A stretch of DNA of 64,000 nt from contig NZ_ML123034.1 of assembly GCF_003846185.1 (NCBI RefSeq), positions 1,354,727 to 1,418,726 on the forward strand, written 5' to 3'. The translations under genes were made by a program, and so were the position numbers. Positions 16,080-23,657 of this stretch are shown here, one piece after another. Every line of letters starts with the position of its first letter. Within the stretch, counting starts at the first letter, position 1. Origin of the DNA: Streptomyces sp. ADI96-02 (GTDB lineage: Bacteria > Actinomycetota > Actinomycetes > Streptomycetales > Streptomycetaceae). The notes under the pieces were generated by a model. That model was not told the DNA's origin, made no database searches, and saw only the letters and a list, made by a program, of their open reading frames with translations.

Positions 16080-17507
16080 TCAGACGGACTGGCTGAGCGG
16101 GATGAGGGCGGGGGTCTGTGCGGGGATTCTCGGCGGCTGGGGGCCGAGGCCGAAGGTGGTGAAGGCGGTGCGGTGCGGGAGCGGGTAGGGGTTGGCTCCG
16201 GTGAGGTTGTTGAGGATGGTGGCGCTGCGCCAGGCGGCGAGTCCGAGGTCGGGGGCGCCGACTCCGTGGGTGTGGCGTTCGGCGTTCTGTACGTAGACGT
16301 GTCCGGTGACGGCGCGGTCGAGGACGAGGCGGTACTGGTCGTCGATGCGGGGGCGCTGGGAGGCGTCGCGGCGGAGGTACGGGGTGAGGCCGCCGAGGAG
16401 GGCGTCGAGGGGGCGTTCGCGGTAGCCGGTGGCGAGGATGACGGCGTCGGTGGTGAGGCGGGAGCGGGTGCCCTGCTGGGTGTGTTCGAGGTGGAGTTCG
16501 ACGCGGGTGTTGGAGAGGCGGCCCGCGGTGCGGACGCAGACGCCGGGGGTGAGGGTGGCGTCGGGCCAGCCGCCGTGGAGGGTGCGGCGGTAGAGCTCGT
16601 CGTGGATGGCGGCGATGGTGTCGGCGTCGATGCCCTTGTGGAGCTGCCACTGGCGGGGGACGAGTTCGTCGCGGGCGGATTCGGGGAGGGCGTGGAAGTA
16701 GCGGCTGTAGTCGGGGGTGAAGTGTTCGAGGCCGAGCTTGGAGTACTCCATGGGGGCGAACGCCTCGGTGCGCGCGAGCCAGTGGATCCTCTCGGCGCCT
16801 TCGGGGCGGGCGCGCAGGAGGTCGAGGAAGACTTCGGCGCCGGACTGTCCTGAGCCGATGACGGTGATGTGTTCGGCCGCGAGGAGGCGTTCGCGGTGGC
16901 GGAGGTAGTCGGCGGAGTGGAGTACGGGGACGGTGGGGGCTTCGGCGAGGGGTTTGAGGGGTTCGGGCACGAAGGGTTCGGTGCCGATGCCGAGGGCGAT
17001 GTGGCGAGCGTAGGCGCGGCCGAGGGCTTCGGCTTCGCCGTCCCGGTCGAGTTGGGTGAAGTCGATTTCGAACAGGGCGCGGTCGGTGTTCCAGCGGACG
17101 GCGTCGACCTGGTGGCTGAAGTGGAGGCCGGGGAGTTGTTCGCTGACCCAGCGGCAGTAGGCGTCGTACTCGGCTCGCTGGATGTGGAAGCGCTCGGCGA
17201 AGTAGAAGGGGAAGAGCCGGTCGCGGGTGCGCAGGTAGTTGAGGAAGCTCCAGGGGCTGGCGGGGTCGGCGAGGGTCACCAGGTCGGCGAGGAAGGGGAC
17301 TTGGAGGCTGGCGCCGTCGAGGAGGAGTCCGGGGTGCCAGTGGAAGGCGGGGCGTTGTTCGTAGAAGGTCGCGGCGAGGGGGCGGGGGTCGCCGGGGGCG
17401 GCGGGGATGTCGTGGGCGAGGGCTGCGAGGGAGAGGTTGAAGGGGCCGATGCCGATGCCGACGAGGTCGTGTGGCTGGTCGGGTTCGTGGGCGGGCCGGT
17501 CGGTCAT
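16080..17507 (-). CDS. L-lysine/L-ornithine or diamine N-hydroxylase (IucD/DesB family)
   Basis: 475 residues. A flavin monooxygenase of siderophore biosynthesis that N-hydroxylates lysine, ornithine or cadaverine using FAD, NADPH and oxygen. The FAD site is GIGIGPFNLSLAAL (near residue 18), the NADPH site VIGSGQSGAEVFLDLL (near 225), and the C-terminal family motif ATGYRERPLD is present. ATG overlaps the upstream decarboxylase stop by four bases (ATGA), so decarboxylation and hydroxylation are coupled, as in desferrioxamine DesA/DesB. The acyltransferase and NIS synthetase (DesC, DesD) expected next are absent. Confidence 0.9.
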   Translation of the reverse strand: MTDRPAHEPDQPHDLVGIGIGPFNLSLAALAHDIPAAPGDPRPLAATFYEQRPAFHWHPGLLLDGASLQVPFLADLVTLADPASPWSFLNYLRTRDRLFPFYFAERFHIQRAEYDAYCRWVSEQLPGLHFSHQVDAVRWNTDRALFEIDFTQLDRDGEAEALGRAYARHIALGIGTEPFVPEPLKPLAEAPTVPVLHSADYLRHRERLLAAEHITVIGSGQSGAEVFLDLLRARPEGAERIHWLARTEAFAPMEYSKLGLEHFTPDYSRYFHALPESARDELVPRQWQLHKGIDADTIAAIHDELYRRTLHGGWPDATLTPGVCVRTAGRLSNTRVELHLEHTQQGTRSRLTTDAVILATGYRERPLDALLGGLTPYLRRDASQRPRIDDQYRLVLDRAVTGHVYVQNAERHTHGVGAPDLGLAAWRSATILNNLTGANPYPLPHRTAFTTFGLGPQPPRIPAQTPALIPLSQSV

Positions 17508-19003
17508 CGCGGGGTGTCGCCTTCCGTGCGGGGGGTGGTGGTGCGGCGCGCGGGGTGCGCCGGCGGGAGGTCGGTGGGGGTGTGGGGGGACGTTTCGCCG
17601 CCGGTGGGGTCCGGGGCCGGGCGGGTGTGGAGTTCGGCGGTGGCGGCGGTGACGAGGCCGATGAGGGCCTGGAGGTCGGCGGTGGTGGTGTGGGGGTTGA
17701 GGAGGGTGGCCTTGAGCCAGAGGCGGTCGGCGGCGCGGGCGCGGCCGAGGACGGCGTGGCCGCGGTTGAGGAGGGTGCGGCGGACGGTGGCGACGGTGTC
17801 GTCGTCGGCGTCGGTGGGGCGGAAGAGGACGGTGCTGATGGTGGGGCGGTCGTAGAGGTCGAGGGTGGCGGTCTTGGTGACGAGGTCGGCGAGGTGGTGG
17901 GCGGTGGCGAGCGTCCGGTCGAGGAGGTCGGCGAGGCCGGTGCGGCCGAGGGCCTGGAGGGTGACGGCGATCTTGAGTGCGTCGGGTCGGCGGGTGGTGC
18001 GCAGGGAGCGGCCGAGGAGGTCGGGGAGTCCGGCTTCGGTGTCGTCGTCGGCGTTGAGGTAGGGGGCGTGGTGGTGGAGGGGGGTGAGGTGGTGGCGTTC
18101 GGGGACGGCGAGGATGCCGGCGCAGGCGGGTTGCCAGCCGAGTTTGTGCAGGTCGAGGGTGACGCTGTGGGCGCGGTCGAGGCCGTGGAGGCGGGGCCGG
18201 TGGGTGGGGCTGAAGAGGAGGGGCCCGCCGTAGGCGGCGTCGATGTGGAGTTCGGCGCCGTGGGCGGCGCAGAGGTCGGCGACGGCGTCGAGAGGGTCGA
18301 TCTCGCCGGTGTCGGTGGTGCCCGCGGTGGCGACGACGAGGAGGGGCCGGTCGAGTCGGGTGAGGGTCGCGTCGAGGGCGGCGGGGTCGAGGGTGCCGGT
18401 GGGGGCGGGGATGACGACGGGTCGGGGCAGGCCGAGGAGCCAGGCGGCGCGGGCGATGCTGTGGTGGGCGTTGGCCGCGCAGACGGTCTGGACGGGTCCG
18501 TGGCGTTCGCGGGCGAGGAGCAGGGCGAGTTGGTTGGCCTCGGTGCCGCCGCTGGTGACGAGGGCGTCGGGTGAGGCGGCCCGGGGGTAGACCTCGGCGG
18601 CGAGGGCGGCGGTGAGGTCGGCTTCGAGGGCGGAGGCGGCGGGGGCCTGGTCCCAGGAGTCCATGGAGGGGTTGAGGGCGCTGGCGGCGAGGTCGGCGGC
18701 TGCGGCCAGGGCGAGCGGCGGGGTGTGGAGGTGGGCGGCGCAGTGCGGGTGGGCGGGGTCGGCGGCGCCTTCGGCGAGGGCGGTGACGAGGCTGCGCAGG
18801 GCGTGGTGGGCGCCGGTGCCGTGGTCGGGGATGAGGGGGTGGGCGGCGCTGCGGGTGCGCGGGGTGACGGTGTCGGGTCCGCCGGCCGGGAGGGGGCCGT
18901 CGCGGCGGGCGGCGCCGTCCTGGAGGGCGGTGAGGACGGTGTCGATGAGGGGGCGCAGCGCGGCGGGCCCTGCGGTGCCTCCGGCGAGGGGCGGGGTGGG
19001 CAT
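17504..19003 (-). CDS. PLP-dependent diamino-acid decarboxylase (DesA/DDC family)
   Basis: 499 residues from ATG 19003 with AAGGAC upstream; extension to 19198 is possible but gives an Arg/Pro-rich leader without homology. Group II decarboxylase fold: NPSMDSWDQAPAASALE near the start, VTSGGTEANQLALL, IDAAYGGPLLFS, and SVTLDLHKLGWQP with the PLP lysine. Relatives decarboxylate lysine to cadaverine, diaminobutyrate or aromatic amino acids. Pairing with the N-hydroxylase favours lysine or ornithine. I see no palindromic iron-regulator (DmdR/IdeR-type) box in the 400 bases upstream, so iron control is not evident. Confidence 0.88.
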   Translation of the reverse strand: MPTPPLAGGTAGPAALRPLIDTVLTALQDGAARRDGPLPAGGPDTVTPRTRSAAHPLIPDHGTGAHHALRSLVTALAEGAADPAHPHCAAHLHTPPLALAAAADLAASALNPSMDSWDQAPAASALEADLTAALAAEVYPRAASPDALVTSGGTEANQLALLLARERHGPVQTVCAANAHHSIARAAWLLGLPRPVVIPAPTGTLDPAALDATLTRLDRPLLVVATAGTTDTGEIDPLDAVADLCAAHGAELHIDAAYGGPLLFSPTHRPRLHGLDRAHSVTLDLHKLGWQPACAGILAVPERHHLTPLHHHAPYLNADDDTEAGLPDLLGRSLRTTRRPDALKIAVTLQALGRTGLADLLDRTLATAHHLADLVTKTATLDLYDRPTISTVLFRPTDADDDTVATVRRTLLNRGHAVLGRARAADRLWLKATLLNPHTTTADLQALIGLVTAATAELHTRPAPDPTGGETSPHTPTDLPPAHPARRTTTPRTEGDTPR

Positions 19004-19270
19004 GGGTGCGGTGGTCCTTCGGGGAGCGCGGGGGTGGACATGCCAGCTTGTCCCGGGTTTCGGGTGGCGCGGCCGAAGAGCCCAACGATCTGAACTCGAA
19101 AGGGGTACTGGCGGCCGGAGTGTCCCGCTTGGCGGGCCCGCGGATGGTATGGGTGTGCGGGCGCGGTACGGGTGTGCGGGCGGGCGGGCGGCGCGCAAGG
19201 GTGAGGCGTGGTGGGTTCCCGGGCGGTACGGGAGGCGGCGGGCCGGCGGCCGTACGGAGGCGGGGCCGTG

Positions 19271-19322
19271 GGGGCTGTGAGGCCGTGAGGGGCTGTGAGG
19301 CCGTGGGGGCTGTGAGGCCGTA
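19271..19322 (+). repeat. Three tandem copies of a 17-18 bp unit
   Basis: GGGGCTGTGAGGCCGTG starts at 19271, 19289 and 19306; the first copy is one base longer. It is non-coding. Confidence 0.85.
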
Positions 19323-19352
19323 GGGGGAAGGGCGCCGCGCGGGGCGCGCGAG

Positions 19353-19381
19353 CGGCCCCCGGCGGTGGGTGCCGGGGGCCG
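19353..19381. terminator. Terminator after pepN
   Basis: Perfect 11-bp stem CGGCCCCCGGC / GCCGGGGGCCG with a 7-base loop, 37 bases past the pepN stop on the minus strand. Confidence 0.75.
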
Positions 19382-19417
19382 TGGTGGATCGGGTCAGGGT
19401 CGGTGCGTCGGGTCAGG

Positions 19418-22021
19418 TCAGGGAGAGACTGGACGGGTAGGTGGCTGGGGTCGGCGCCCGGCCGTCGCCGTCCGTACGCTCAGGGCGCGGCGCAGGTCGT
19501 CGAGCTGGTCGACGAGCTTGCGGCGCAGGGCGGGGATGAGGGCCGGGTCGTCGAGGGCGCGGGTGCCGGTGGCGAGGCTCTGCGCGTCCACCGCGTAGGC
19601 GGGGAAGGCGTGGCGTCCGGCGGCTTCGGCGATGGCCGGGCCGCGGCGGGCGGCGAGTGCGGTCGCCTCGGGGTAGAAGCGGGCCACGTACGCGCTGAGG
19701 AGGTCGTCCTGGCCAGGCTGCCAGAAGCCCTGGGCGGTGGCGGTGAAGAGGTAGTTGGAGAGGGTGTCGTCGGTGAACAGGGCTGCCCAGGCGGCGGCCT
19801 TGGCCTCGGGTGTGGGCAGGGCGGCGCGGCAGCGGGCGGCGCCTTCGCGGCCGGTGGCGCTGGGGTCCTGTTCGCGTTCGGCGGCGATGGCCGCTTCGTC
19901 GGTGGCGCCGAGGACGGCGAGGCGGGTGAGGATGCGCCAGCGCAGTTCCGGGTCGAGCTCGGGGCCGCCGTGGACGGTGCCCTCGGTGAGCCAGCTCTGG
20001 AGGGTGTCGGGCTGGGTGGCCGCGTCGATGAAGTGGCGTACGGCGATGAGGCGCAGGCCGGGGTGGGAGCCGTCCTCGGTGCGGCGGATGAGGTCGCGGC
20101 AGAGGGCGGTGAGGGTGGCGAGGGCGGCCGGGCGGTCCTCGGGGGCGAGGTAGCGGGCGGTGATCTGGCCGGCGGCGAAGCCGAGGACGCCCTGGACGAG
20201 GGCGAGGTCGCTCTCGTGCGGGAGGTGGGTGCGGGCGGCGGCCAGGTAGGCGGTGGGGTCGAGGTCGCCGTCGCGGACCATGTCGCGGGCGGCGTTCCAG
20301 ACGACGGCGCGGGTGAGGGGCGCGGGGATGGCGGAGAGGCCGGCGAGGGCGGTGTTCCAGGAGGCGGCGTCGAGCCGGATCTTGGCGTAGCTGAGGTCGC
20401 CGTCGTTGAGGACGACGAGGGCGGGGCGGCGGCCGGGGCGGACGACGGGTTCGCCGGTGTGCGGGACGTCGAGTTCGAAGCGGTCGCGCGGGACGAGCGG
20501 TGCGGGGCCGGTCCCGGTGGTCAGGTCGTGGTCGTAGGCGGCGACGGTGATGCGGTGGGGGCGGCTGCCGTCGTGGCCGACGGCGAGCGTCCAGGAGCGG
20601 TCGGCGTCGCCGCGTGCGGAGGTCTCGGCGACTTCGGCGGTGAGGGTGTCGATGCCGGTGGTGCGCAGCCACCGCTCGGCCCAGGTGTGGACGTCGCGGT
20701 CGGTGGCGGAGGCGAGGTTGTCGATGAAGTCGGCGAGGGTGGCGTTGGCGAACCGGTGCCGGGCGATGTGGGTGTTGATCCCGGCGAGGAAGTCCTTCTC
20801 GCCGAGCCAGGCGACGAGTTGGCGCAGTGCGGAGGCGCCCTTGGCGTAGCTGATGCCGTCGAAGTTGAGGAGGGCGGAGGCGGTGTCGGGGACGGCCTCG
20901 GGGTCGGGGGCGACGGGGTGGGTGGAGGGGCGCTGGTCGGCGTCGTAGCCCCAGCCCTTGCGGGCGACGCCGAAGGCGGCCCAGGTGTCGGGGAACGGGG
21001 GCTCCCCTGCTCGGACGGAGGTGAGAGCTCGGGGAAGGGTGACTTCGGTGAGGATCTGGTAGCCCATGTACTCGGCGAAGGACTCGTTGAGCCAGATGTC
21101 GTCCCACCAGGAGAGGGTGACGAGGTCGCCGAACCACATGTGGGCCATCTCGTGGGCGATGGTCACGGCCCGGGTCTGGCGTTCGGTGTCGGTGACGGCG
21201 GAGCGGAAGACGTATTCGTCGCGGAAGGTGACGAGTCCGGGGTTCTCCATGGCGCCGGCGTTGAACTCGGGGACGAACGCCTGGTCGTAGGAGTCGAAGG
21301 GGTAGGGCTCGTCGAACTTCTCGTGATAGCGGTCGTAGCAGGCGCGGGTGACGTCGAGGATCTCGTCGGCGTCGGCGTCCAGGTACGGGGCGAGGGAGCG
21401 CCGGCAGTGGATGCCGAAGGGCAGTCCGGCGTGTTCGGTGGTGACGGAGTGCCAGGGGCCGGCGGCGACGGCGACGAGGTAGGTGGAGATGAGCGGGGTG
21501 GGGGCGATGCTCCAGCGGCCCTGGCCGGTGTGTTCGGCGATGCCGTTGCCGAGGACGGTCCAGCCTTCGGGGGCGGTGACGTCGAGGGCGAAGACGGACT
21601 TGAGGTCGGGCTGGTCGAAGGCGGCGAAGACGCGCTGGACGTCTTCCAGGAAGAGCTGGGTGTAGAGGTAGGTCTCGCCGTCGCTGGGGTCGGTGAAGCG
21701 GTGCATGCCCTCGCCGGTGCGCAAGTAGCGCATGGCGGCGTCGACGTGCAGTTCGTGGCTGCCGGCGGTGAGGCCGGTGAGGGGGTAGCGGTTGCCGTCG
21801 AGGAGGGCGGGGTCCAGGGGCTGTCCGTCGAGCGCGATCGAGCGGAGGGCGGCGGGCTTGAGCTCGACGAAGGTGTCCCCGGCCGTGCGGACGGTGAACC
21901 GGATGGCGGTGCGGGAGTCGAACGTCTCCTCACCGGTGGTGAGGTCGAGGGCGATCGTGTACCGCTCGACGTCGAGGATGTGGGCTCGGGTCTGCGCTTC
22001 GTCGCGCGTCAGTACGGACAT
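19418..22021 (-). CDS. pepN: Aminopeptidase N (M1 family)
   Basis: 867 residues, the usual length of actinobacterial PepN. It is a cytosolic zinc aminopeptidase that removes N-terminal residues from peptides. Exopeptidase motif GAMENPG and zinc site HEMAHMWFGDLVT with the downstream Glu in WLNESFAEYMG are intact; the C-terminal ERAP1-like helical domain is complete. It starts MSVLTRDEAQTRAHILDVER, which is typical. The chorismate mutase gene lies upstream on the same strand with a hairpin between them. Confidence 0.96.
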   Translation of the reverse strand: MSVLTRDEAQTRAHILDVERYTIALDLTTGEETFDSRTAIRFTVRTAGDTFVELKPAALRSIALDGQPLDPALLDGNRYPLTGLTAGSHELHVDAAMRYLRTGEGMHRFTDPSDGETYLYTQLFLEDVQRVFAAFDQPDLKSVFALDVTAPEGWTVLGNGIAEHTGQGRWSIAPTPLISTYLVAVAAGPWHSVTTEHAGLPFGIHCRRSLAPYLDADADEILDVTRACYDRYHEKFDEPYPFDSYDQAFVPEFNAGAMENPGLVTFRDEYVFRSAVTDTERQTRAVTIAHEMAHMWFGDLVTLSWWDDIWLNESFAEYMGYQILTEVTLPRALTSVRAGEPPFPDTWAAFGVARKGWGYDADQRPSTHPVAPDPEAVPDTASALLNFDGISYAKGASALRQLVAWLGEKDFLAGINTHIARHRFANATLADFIDNLASATDRDVHTWAERWLRTTGIDTLTAEVAETSARGDADRSWTLAVGHDGSRPHRITVAAYDHDLTTGTGPAPLVPRDRFELDVPHTGEPVVRPGRRPALVVLNDGDLSYAKIRLDAASWNTALAGLSAIPAPLTRAVVWNAARDMVRDGDLDPTAYLAAARTHLPHESDLALVQGVLGFAAGQITARYLAPEDRPAALATLTALCRDLIRRTEDGSHPGLRLIAVRHFIDAATQPDTLQSWLTEGTVHGGPELDPELRWRILTRLAVLGATDEAAIAAEREQDPSATGREGAARCRAALPTPEAKAAAWAALFTDDTLSNYLFTATAQGFWQPGQDDLLSAYVARFYPEATALAARRGPAIAEAAGRHAFPAYAVDAQSLATGTRALDDPALIPALRRKLVDQLDDLRRALSVRTATAGRRPQPPTRPVSP

Positions 22022-22085
22022 GGGCCCATGCTGCCGTACGGGTGAAGCGGGCGCAGTGGAGTTCTCGCTGGGCGGACGCCGCGGG

Positions 22086-22108
22086 CGGCGCGCCGCGGGG
22101 GCGCGCCG
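22086..22108 (-). terminator. Hairpin between chorismate mutase gene and pepN
   Basis: 9-bp perfect stem CGGCGCGCC / GGCGCGCCG with a 5-base loop, 53 bases after the chorismate mutase stop. Confidence 0.6.
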
Positions 22109-22160
22109 TCGAGGGCGGGTGCGCCGGGGCGGAGCCGGTGCTGTTGGGGCGGGGCCGGTC

Positions 22161-22514
22161 CTACCGGGGGTCGTCCGGCCGGGCTGTCCCGGGTCCCGGT
22201 CCGTTCCCGGTCTCCTCCGCGATGCGCTCGTGGTGGCGGATGACCTCGGCGATGATGAAGTTCAGCAGTTTCTCGGCGAACGCCGGGTCGAGGTTGGCGC
22301 TCTGCGCCAGCTCCCGCAGCCGTGTGATCTGCCGGGTCTCGCGGGCGGGGTCGGCGGGCGGCAGCTGGTGGTCGGCCTTGAGGCGTCCGACCTGCTGGGT
22401 GGCCTTGAAGCGCTCGGCGAGCATGTGGACGACGGCGGCGTCGATGTTGTCGATGCTCTCGCGCAGCCGGTTCAGTTCCGCTCGTACGGAGGCGTCGATT
22501 TCGCTCGTGCTCAT
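22161..22514 (-). CDS. Chorismate mutase (AroQ class)
   Basis: 117 residues, all-helical AroQ fold. It rearranges chorismate to prephenate at the Phe/Tyr branch. ELNRLRESIDNIDAAVVHML carries the first conserved Arg and Asp; AERFKATQQVGRLKAD carries the active-site Arg/Lys pair, and the last helix ends near FIIAEVIRHH. It is a single-domain enzyme with no DAHP synthase or prephenate domain attached. The AraC-family gene lies 25 bases upstream, so the two may be co-transcribed. Confidence 0.93.
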   Translation of the reverse strand: MSTSEIDASVRAELNRLRESIDNIDAAVVHMLAERFKATQQVGRLKADHQLPPADPARETRQITRLRELAQSANLDPAFAEKLLNFIIAEVIRHHERIAEETGNGPGPGTARPDDPR

Positions 22515-22539
22515 GGGCAGCGAGCTTAGACGCCCGTGG

Positions 22540-23418
22540 TCAGGGGGCGATCATCGGCGGGTCGTCCGGGTCGGGGATCCGGTCGCTCCAGCCGCCGGGT
22601 ACGGCGCGGCCCTGCTGGTCGCGGAAGCGGACGGGGGCGGTGCCGACGCGGCGGGCGAAGAGGCGGGAGAAGTAGGCGGGGTCGTCGTAGCCGACGCGGC
22701 GGGCGACGGCGGAGACAGGGAGGTCGGTGCCGGCGAGGAGTTCCTTGGCGCGGCCGAGGCGGATGCCGAGCAGGTAGTCCTTGGGGCTGCACCCGGCGCC
22801 GCGCCGTACGGCGGTGCGCAGTTCGGCGGGGGTCATGCCGTGCCGGGCGGCGTGCTCGGCGACGGAGAGCGGCTGGTAGGCGTCGCGGGCCAGCGCCCGC
22901 AGGACGGGGTCTCCGTCGGGGCCGAGGTCGGCGCGGGCGCGGCGCAGGGAGACGAGGAGTTCGTGGACGGCCGCGCCGGTCTCGACCTCCAGGAGCGGGT
23001 TGCCGCGGCGGGCGGCGCGCACGATGCGGCCGATCGCGGCGCGGGGGCCGGCGGTGTCGGAGAGCGGGACGAGCGGGCGGTCCGGCTCGATGTAGCCGAG
23101 TTCGGTGTACGTGGCGACGGCGGGCCCGGTGAAGTCGACGAAGCTCTCGTCCCAGCCGGTGCCGGGGTCGGCGCCGTAGTGGTGCGGGGTGCCGGGGACC
23201 AGCCAGATGAGGGTGGGGCCGGTGACGGGGGTGCGGCGTCCGTCGGGTCCGCCGAACCAGCCGGTTCCGGAGTGGACGACGACGGCGACGTGGTGGTCGA
23301 GGGTGCGGGGCCCGACGGTGGGCAGGGCGCCGTGCTGGAGGCCGACGCCGAGGCAGGCCAGGCCCAGGCGGTGGTGGAGCGGGCTGGGGGTGAAGAAGCG
23401 CATCCAGGTGTGGTACAT
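22540..23418 (-). CDS. AraC-family transcriptional regulator
   Basis: 292 residues. The N-terminal cupin-like sensor (VVVHSGTGWFGGPDGRR, LVPGTPHHYGAD) is followed from about residue 180 by two helix-turn-helices (SVAEHAARHGMTPAELR and VSAVARRVGYDDPAYFSRLF). It is divergent from the GH35 beta-galactosidase gene 239 bases away, so it is probably that gene's sugar-responsive regulator. GTGCC-rich DNA and a GTCCATGGAC palindrome lie between. Start ATG 23418 follows GGAAGG; ATG 23403 is an in-frame alternative. Confidence 0.9.
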   Translation of the reverse strand: MYHTWMRFFTPSPLHHRLGLACLGVGLQHGALPTVGPRTLDHHVAVVVHSGTGWFGGPDGRRTPVTGPTLIWLVPGTPHHYGADPGTGWDESFVDFTGPAVATYTELGYIEPDRPLVPLSDTAGPRAAIGRIVRAARRGNPLLEVETGAAVHELLVSLRRARADLGPDGDPVLRALARDAYQPLSVAEHAARHGMTPAELRTAVRRGAGCSPKDYLLGIRLGRAKELLAGTDLPVSAVARRVGYDDPAYFSRLFARRVGTAPVRFRDQQGRAVPGGWSDRIPDPDDPPMIAP

Positions 23419-23569
23419 CGCAGTTCTTCCTTCCTCCCCCGTGGCGGTGGTCCGGCCGCGTGCCGGTGACCGGCCCCGGTGTGCGGGGGTGCCGGTGTGC
23501 CGGGCCGCGCGGCCGGTCGCGGGCCCGGTCGCGGGCCCGGCGCGCTGCGTCCAATGAGCAGTGATCTTT

Positions 23570-23579
23570 GTCCATGGAC
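23570..23579. promoter_or_regulatory. Palindrome GTCCATGGAC in the araC-type/beta-galactosidase divergent region
   Basis: Perfect 10-base palindrome 79 bases before the beta-galactosidase start. AraC regulators usually bind direct repeats, so another regulator or chance is possible. Confidence 0.25.
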
Positions 23580-23657
23580 CCCTCCGGCGCCAGGGGTGAG
23601 GCTGGGCGGACCGTGTCGCGCGGGGCGGCCCGAGGGGTTCAGGAGAGTTCGAGCACG

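Larger units (their letters stand above)
19004..19417. other. 414-base gap between decarboxylase and pepN
   Basis: Contains the decarboxylase promoter side, a triplicated 17-18 bp unit at 19271-19322 and the pepN terminator at 19353-19381. No gene or clear promoter hexamers are seen. Confidence 0.6.

Noticed and set aside
14050..19041. 1663-codon minus-strand frame covering several genes
   Set aside because: It reads out of frame through the decarboxylase, the N-hydroxylase and the nucleotidase; composition is Pro/Arg/His/Ser only and it has no domain.
17504..19198. Longer decarboxylase start at 19198
   Set aside because: The added 65 residues are Arg/Pro/Ser-rich without homology; ATG 19003 has a ribosome site.
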